From Ptiloglossa arizonensis (lineage: Eukaryota; Arthropoda; Insecta; Hymenoptera; Colletidae), in contig NC_135058.1 of the NCBI RefSeq assembly GCF_051014685.1, positions 6,238,811 through 6,302,810 of the forward strand: a stretch of 64,000 bases of DNA, written 5' to 3'. The notes beneath the pieces are model-generated. The model searched no databases. It had not been told where the DNA came from and saw only the letters and a program-made list of their open reading frames with translations. The number at the start of each line of letters is the position of its first letter. The first letter of the stretch is position 1. Shown one piece after another: positions 59,167 through 64,000 of this stretch. A program made the translations under genes and the position numbers.

Positions 59167-59737
59167 TAGCGTAATTATAGGTAAGAGTACACGACGGGTG
59201 ACGAACAACGATTCAGACTCAAGTATAGTGGCACAATTAATGAATCTTTATTCGGCAGACAGTGACTTCTATACATGGTTTTTGATCATCAATGATCCTT
59301 GTGTTTGGGTTATGTGTCGGTCTTGTCGGAGTGCTTGGTGGACCTCACACTTACAAGCTACCGTCTATGACTCGTTGAACGATTCTTGTGCGACAATTGC
59401 GAGAAATCGGGACCCAATTTCCACGGTGATAGAGGTCACGATTGATTTCACTCCGATTCGAGGTATCGTTTAACAGGGAACAGAGTTTTGTACAACGACG
59501 AACTCCCATCGATGTCACGACACTGTGTAACTTACATGGCGGGTAACTTTCCATAATTGTGATGAAAAAAAAACTTGTACGATTTAACAGCGAAAGAGGT
59601 ACGAGATTCTTGAAGAAATTGTCAATTTTGTCGGTTTCTCTCCGAACGAATGAAGTTTTACACAGAGAGAAAGCAATTGTTCTATCCAGACTTCGATAAC
59701 TTTCGTCTACCTACGAGTTTCGGAGTCTTTATCGCAT

Positions 59738-59868
59738 TGGGTTGTTCGAAAAGTCATTTCGTTTCCCAAAATGGAGAATATATAATTTAGTAAAACGTTT
59801 GTACGCTTTAAAAAAATCGTGTTCTGTTTTCACCGAAAGAGAAACGAAATCACTTTCCGAACAACCTG
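59738..59868. mobile_element. Mariner-type short element (MITE), copy 3, inverted
   Basis: Left end GGGTTGTTCGAAAAGTCATT, right end AAATCACTTTCCGAACAACC, a clear inverted pair. The interior matches the reverse complement of copies 1 and 2 (CCAAAATGGAGAATATATAA). This is the least altered of the three copies at its ends. Confidence 0.88.
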
Positions 59869-60449
59869 ATATTTCGAGAAACGATACCATTCAGTTTCTC
59901 GATCAGGGGCAATCGACGATGTCCCGAAAATAGAAACAACACGGAGCACCGTGTACCGAATTATAAATGTTACGTGAACGTGAGTAAAACAGCGGCAAAG
60001 ATGTCCCACGGGATCCTCTTCTTTGATCGCGTCACGTTGCAATTTAACGACCGTGTTCTTTAGCGATTTCGTCACACATGGCTGCTCACCTATGAAAACC
60101 GTTGTCGCTGCATGCCTACGCGTTCTGCTCGAAATAGAAGAATCAAAAAATAGATACGAACGCTGATCGAACTGTAGTAGGTGCTACGTGTAACGTAAAA
60201 TACGTGAAAAAAGTGAAAGTGTAACCCGTTGATAAACGGACATTCGATGAAACGAAAAAAATTATGATTTAATCATCAAATACTTCGTTTGAGTGTACTC
60301 GTGCACAGAAATGGTATTACACACTTTGCAATACTGTATCGTTTATACATCGTTCTCGTCAGACTCTATCATCCAGGGAAATAGCCACACGTAGAATTCA
60401 ACAGTACCTAAAAGGTTAAACGACGAATCGTTACCCTTGATCTCATAAT

Positions 60450-61500
60450 ATTATTATACGTATAACGAGGAACGCATCGTGAGATACGATACCGAACAGC
60501 CAGGATATTTGGAACACGATACCGTCGAACCGAAAATTATGCGACTGGATAGCGAAGATCTAGTGCGTATGAAATGTGACACCGTTGACATAAGATTACA
60601 CGGATCGGATAACAAGGATTCCAGGGGCATGGGAATCGATGACGAAGATGCTGACGACACGGAACTCGTTAACAAAGGATACTAATTCCCTTACAGACTG
60701 GACACCGACGACGGTGAAGCTGTTGGACCCGATAAGGACAATCCTGGACCGGTGGTGAGTCCGACGAAGATGACAGGAATCGTGAGACCGAGTGGACGGT
60801 GCTCTGGTCACTCGAGACCCGAAAGAGATTACACGAAACACGAGGAAGACAATAGAGACGACTGCAGACTCGTGACATCCTTTAAGGACGATGACCCAAA
60901 TCGTACGACCCAATAAAGAAAACCATCCGCTCGTGGGATCCGATTGAGAGTAGACTTTGAGATCGGAGACGAGATGATTTTACATTTGTTCGATGGAATA
61001 GAGACTATCAGGAACCATTAGGGATCGTGTAGGGGGTGGTACTGAATACGCGAGATTCGATGGAAACGACTCTGTACCAGCGAGGAGCAAAAAATAACGA
61101 TGTCAGGATCGTGTAACTTGATAAGGTAAAGCTTGAATTTTTGGGGGATTTAATACAGGGGACTCGAAACTCACGAGATTTATTTGTATCTAGATGCAAT
61201 AGGACCTGCAAGGATCTTGGGTTCGTGTAGAGGTGGATCAGTTGGGTATCAATGGAAATCACTTCAGATTAGCGAGACTAAAAAGGAATGCTCGTGTGAT
61301 CTGATAAAGTGAAACTCGAACTTTTTGAATTAAATACAGGGAACTCCAAATTGATGAGATCGTGTGCATTTAGATTTAGATGCAATAGTACTTGCAAAGA
61401 AAGTAGACCAGGCAGTTGGAGCTCGATAGGAACAATTCGTGAACTGTCGAAGTTCTTCAAGAAGGACACCTGCATCCGATAGAGGGAACTCTAAACTCGT
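60450..61500. repeat. Decayed tandem array, clearest period about 186 bp
   Basis: The segments at 61109-61216 and 61295-61402 align with shared ATACAGGGAACTC-like, GATGCAATAG and ACTTGATAAGG-like phrases. Looser relatives of ACGATACCG and CCGATAAGG occur back to about 60480 and forward to 61480. An acidic 68-codon open frame at 60479-60685 falls in this repeat and is not called a gene. Confidence 0.55.
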
Positions 61501-63185
61501 GAACTAGAAATTGTAATCATTTTACATTCGTGTCAAAGTACTCGAGTCCTATAAATCAAAGTTGTTTATATCGTGTTCCACGTGATCAGAGTTGGCAATA
61601 TCGTGTACCGATACTCCTGTATAATCGATAATGGTTTCCAGGTGCAATATTATCGTTCTACACGATGCCAAGATACTTAGTGTCGTAATCCATGAATCTG
61701 GAGCCATCTTTTACGACTTCGAATCGTCTCGAAAATTTAGAAAAGATTAATTTCCTTCGAAAATTCTTTTCCATTACATTCCAGAACATAGAATACAAAC
61801 TTCGAATTAGTCACAAATTTCAATATTTTTTGCTGGTACTCGCGTTAATATGAGAATACAAAATTTCTTTGAAAAGGTATTTTCACACCTAGAAACGTTT
61901 CACTGTCGAAAGAAAAAATAGTTGTGTTCTTAGTATCGTTTAAAAGTCACATTTCGAAAGGTTTCGAATATTTTTGAATTTTCGAGACGCCTAATTTCCC
62001 TCGTTAAAATTCTATATTACGATGTCTTGGGAATTGATACCGAGTACAATCGATTCGGAACGTCTCTATTTTCTTCATCGATTCGTCGGTTAATGTTATA
62101 TATCTTACTACTTGTAATGTAACACCGCTTTGTTTCACGAGTCGCGAATTTTTATTGCACACGTTGTTACCACGATTCTGTTGATGTCGCAGATCCGGCA
62201 AATTTTTCGACATTTACATTCACATGACACGAAACGGAAAGAAATATTCAACCGTTCGGGGCGATCTAGGTCATCGGTATTCACCACCATAATCCCGGTA
62301 TTATCAATACCAGTCCCTACAACGCGAGAATTAACGATATCGCTTTGTGACAGACCGACTCTCGTCCATATCGTGTTCCGTAACATAGTGTTTATATCTT
62401 GATGTCTGAAACTATTTCTATACTGCTCTCGCGACGAACAGCTTCTGCATTTCGTTTATCAAGTCATGATCTTTCGATCATTCTGCACCCACACCTGAAC
62501 CTTGTTACTCCTCTTGGATTTAAGATTTTACAACTATTGGATCTGCGTACGAAGAAGAAGATTACAAATTAATGTTCTTGCAACACACGTGTGTAACGTT
62601 CGGATAACATTGTCGATGCTCTTTACTGCGTCGCGGTGTAATGTCATGATATAAGGGAATGTGTTCCATCGATTTTCTATAATTTGCGTTTTATCGCGGG
62701 ATAATATTATACGAAAAATGTATAGGGTGGACAGCTTTGACCGTGCATCGACGATTCAATTTTCTGTATTTTGCCAAATTTTCAATTCGTAAAATATTCG
62801 TCGTTACAGATCGATAAAATGGAACTCGACGAAACTACACAAGTAAGAGGGAACAGAAACTACAATATAAAATTGTTCAAATTCTTGTAACAACGTAGAA
62901 ATTTCAAGTCTCGTACATCAAATTACGAAGAATTAAAGAAAAATGTACTCGATGCTGATCTGATTCAACCCACGTGCATTTCGTAACATTGTTTTCAACT
63001 GAACATAACTCGGCAAATAACATCAGCATTTACACTGCTTTCGTATTTACGTGACATTTTTTTTCTATTTTACGCTGCAGTTTCTATACTAGATATTACA
63101 TTTTTGTCTTAATTCCTACTTTCACCGAATGCACGCTACGCGATTAAAAATCATCTCACGTTTCTCCCATTTTGATCACCGAATA
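61501..63185. other. Intergenic sequence
   Basis: AT-rich, with no exon, RNA gene or long repeat seen. Confidence 0.5.
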
Positions 63186-63405
63186 TAATAGGGGGCGTGG
63201 CCTATTTGGGGACGTATTGTGGAAATCTATTGGTGGGAAGGACTTAAAGGGTGAGGGGCGTGTCTGAAAACGGGGCGTGTCCGAAAGGGGACGTGTCCGA
63301 AAGAGGGAGGGGGCGTGTAATAATGGGGGCGTGTCTAAAAGGGGGTTGTGTTTGCAGAAATGGGCGTGTCTAAAGAAGTGGGCGTGTCTAAAGGAGTGGG
63401 TGTGT
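63186..63405 (+). repeat. G-rich minisatellite of GGGCGTGTC units
   Basis: About ten units of roughly 18-20 bp with the core GGGCGTGTCTAAAAG or close variants, spaced irregularly. The + strand has many runs of three or more G. The His/Pro-rich open frame on the - strand is a by-product. GGGCGTG also matches the GC/GT-box type bound by Sp/KLF/Egr zinc-finger factors. Confidence 0.9.
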
Positions 63406-64000
63406 TTGGAATGAGATTGGACGATGAAATGTTCGGCTATCAAAAGTTCTTTATTCAACACTTGTGAGCAAGGTAGGTAGAAACATAAGCTGATTTCTAA
63501 GCACGAGGAATGGGAAAAGTAACAGGTGTTTCTATTATATTGGTAGACCAGGTATAAGGTACATTATAATAAATCGTGGAAGAAATTTGTTGTTTTCCGT
63601 TGCTGGTAAGTATACTGCCGAGAACACACTACAAATATTATTTCGGGAAAAGTAGTGCTTCAGCCTCTGGATTAGTAGTGAAAAAATTGACGATAATTCC
63701 AGGGTGTTCTGCTGGAAACACCACCCAATTGTCTCTTTTTGGTTGTGGAAATGGTATGAAAAAATGACGGTACAAAAAAATGTTTGACGTACAATTCGAA
63801 CGACTTTAAAGATGAATGCATTACAAAAAGAATATTCTTTTCGGTAGAATTTTTGTTTAAAACACCGCTCTAAAATCATAAGAAAATTTCATTCTTCCGT
63901 AGTATGGAAAGGAACATTTTTCCACCGTTACATTCACCGATTGAAACCGTTTAAATTGTTGCACCAAGTGGCTTGTTTCGTACGAGAGTTGTGTACATAC
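63406..64000. other. Intergenic sequence at the right end
   Basis: A 63-codon frame (+, 63576-63767) and a 114-codon frame (-, 63535-63879) overlap. Neither shows a domain that I recognise, and no flanking exon is visible. Confidence 0.4.

Larger units (their letters stand above)
56052..59737. other. Intergenic sequence
   Basis: No exon or RNA gene is recognised. Contains a duplication at 56489-56614 and degenerate short repeats at 59079-59166. A moderately CpG-rich part at 56840-58450 has only featureless open frames. Confidence 0.45.

Noticed and set aside
13820..59470. Similar peptide words FTPIRGV near 13835 and FTPIRGI near 59450.
   Set aside because: The underlying DNA and flanks do not align beyond a few bases, so it is probably chance.
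63156..63461. 101-codon His/Pro/Phe-rich open frame.
   Set aside because: It is the complement of the GGGCGTG minisatellite and has no independent coding evidence.
1..64000. tRNA, rRNA, snRNA genes, CRISPR arrays or prokaryotic operons.
   Set aside because: No cloverleaf with B-box, no conserved rRNA segments and no regularly spaced direct repeats with unique spacers were seen. The arrays are tandem with no spacers, and gene structure is eukaryotic.

Overview
The window looks like a piece of an insect nuclear chromosome, most likely hymenopteran (bee, wasp or ant). It is AT-rich and almost gene-free, and its few genes are split by GT-AG introns. CpG is not depleted: CG-containing words are common even in introns and dense around putative gene starts. 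Short mariner-type elements are scattered through it. The order-level assignment is an inference from composition and element type, not a proof.

Two protein-coding genes can be reconstructed with confidence. On the + strand, a two-coding-exon gene (13115-13276 joined to 14827-15348) encodes a 227-residue cytochrome b561-domain protein of the CYB561D1/D2 type with four well-spaced histidines. A CpG-rich block ending in a strong donor at 7176 is a plausible non-coding first exon for it. On the - strand, a gene with ten coding exons spans 27176-51547 and encodes a 716-residue SLC6 neurotransmitter:sodium symporter whose best family match by eye is the glycine transporters (GlyT2-like). All ten exons join in frame with GT-AG introns. 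Its start exon carries a 5'UTR with five upstream AUGs and a strong upstream 3' splice site, so at least one further 5' non-coding exon is expected in the CpG-rich block at about 51.9-55.4 kb.

The rest is intergenic or intronic and holds many small local repeats rather than genes. Region by region: 1-6.8 kb has a pair of about 210-bp direct repeats, a decayed gene-like stretch and a roughly 212-bp tandem array. 7-13 kb is the putative leader intron of the cytochrome gene. 16-27 kb is intergenic, with microsatellites and a roughly 127-bp tandem array. 27-51.5 kb is the transporter gene, with a different tandem array in most of its large introns (periods about 155, 203, 131, 195, 205 and 55 bp). 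51.5-55.4 kb is the CpG-rich upstream region. 55.4-56.1 kb has three GGTCA-N3-TGACC-like palindromes. 56-64 kb is intergenic, with a mariner-type short element, decayed arrays and a G-rich GGGCGTG minisatellite.

The most unusual structure is in transporter intron 6. A mariner-type short element lies next to the 5' splice site of exon 6, and a unit of about 131 bp made of half the element plus the splice-donor flank has been amplified about five times. This leaves three intact decoy donor motifs downstream of the real one. I found no sign of a prokaryotic-style defence system, CRISPR array, rRNA or tRNA, and no intact transposase gene.
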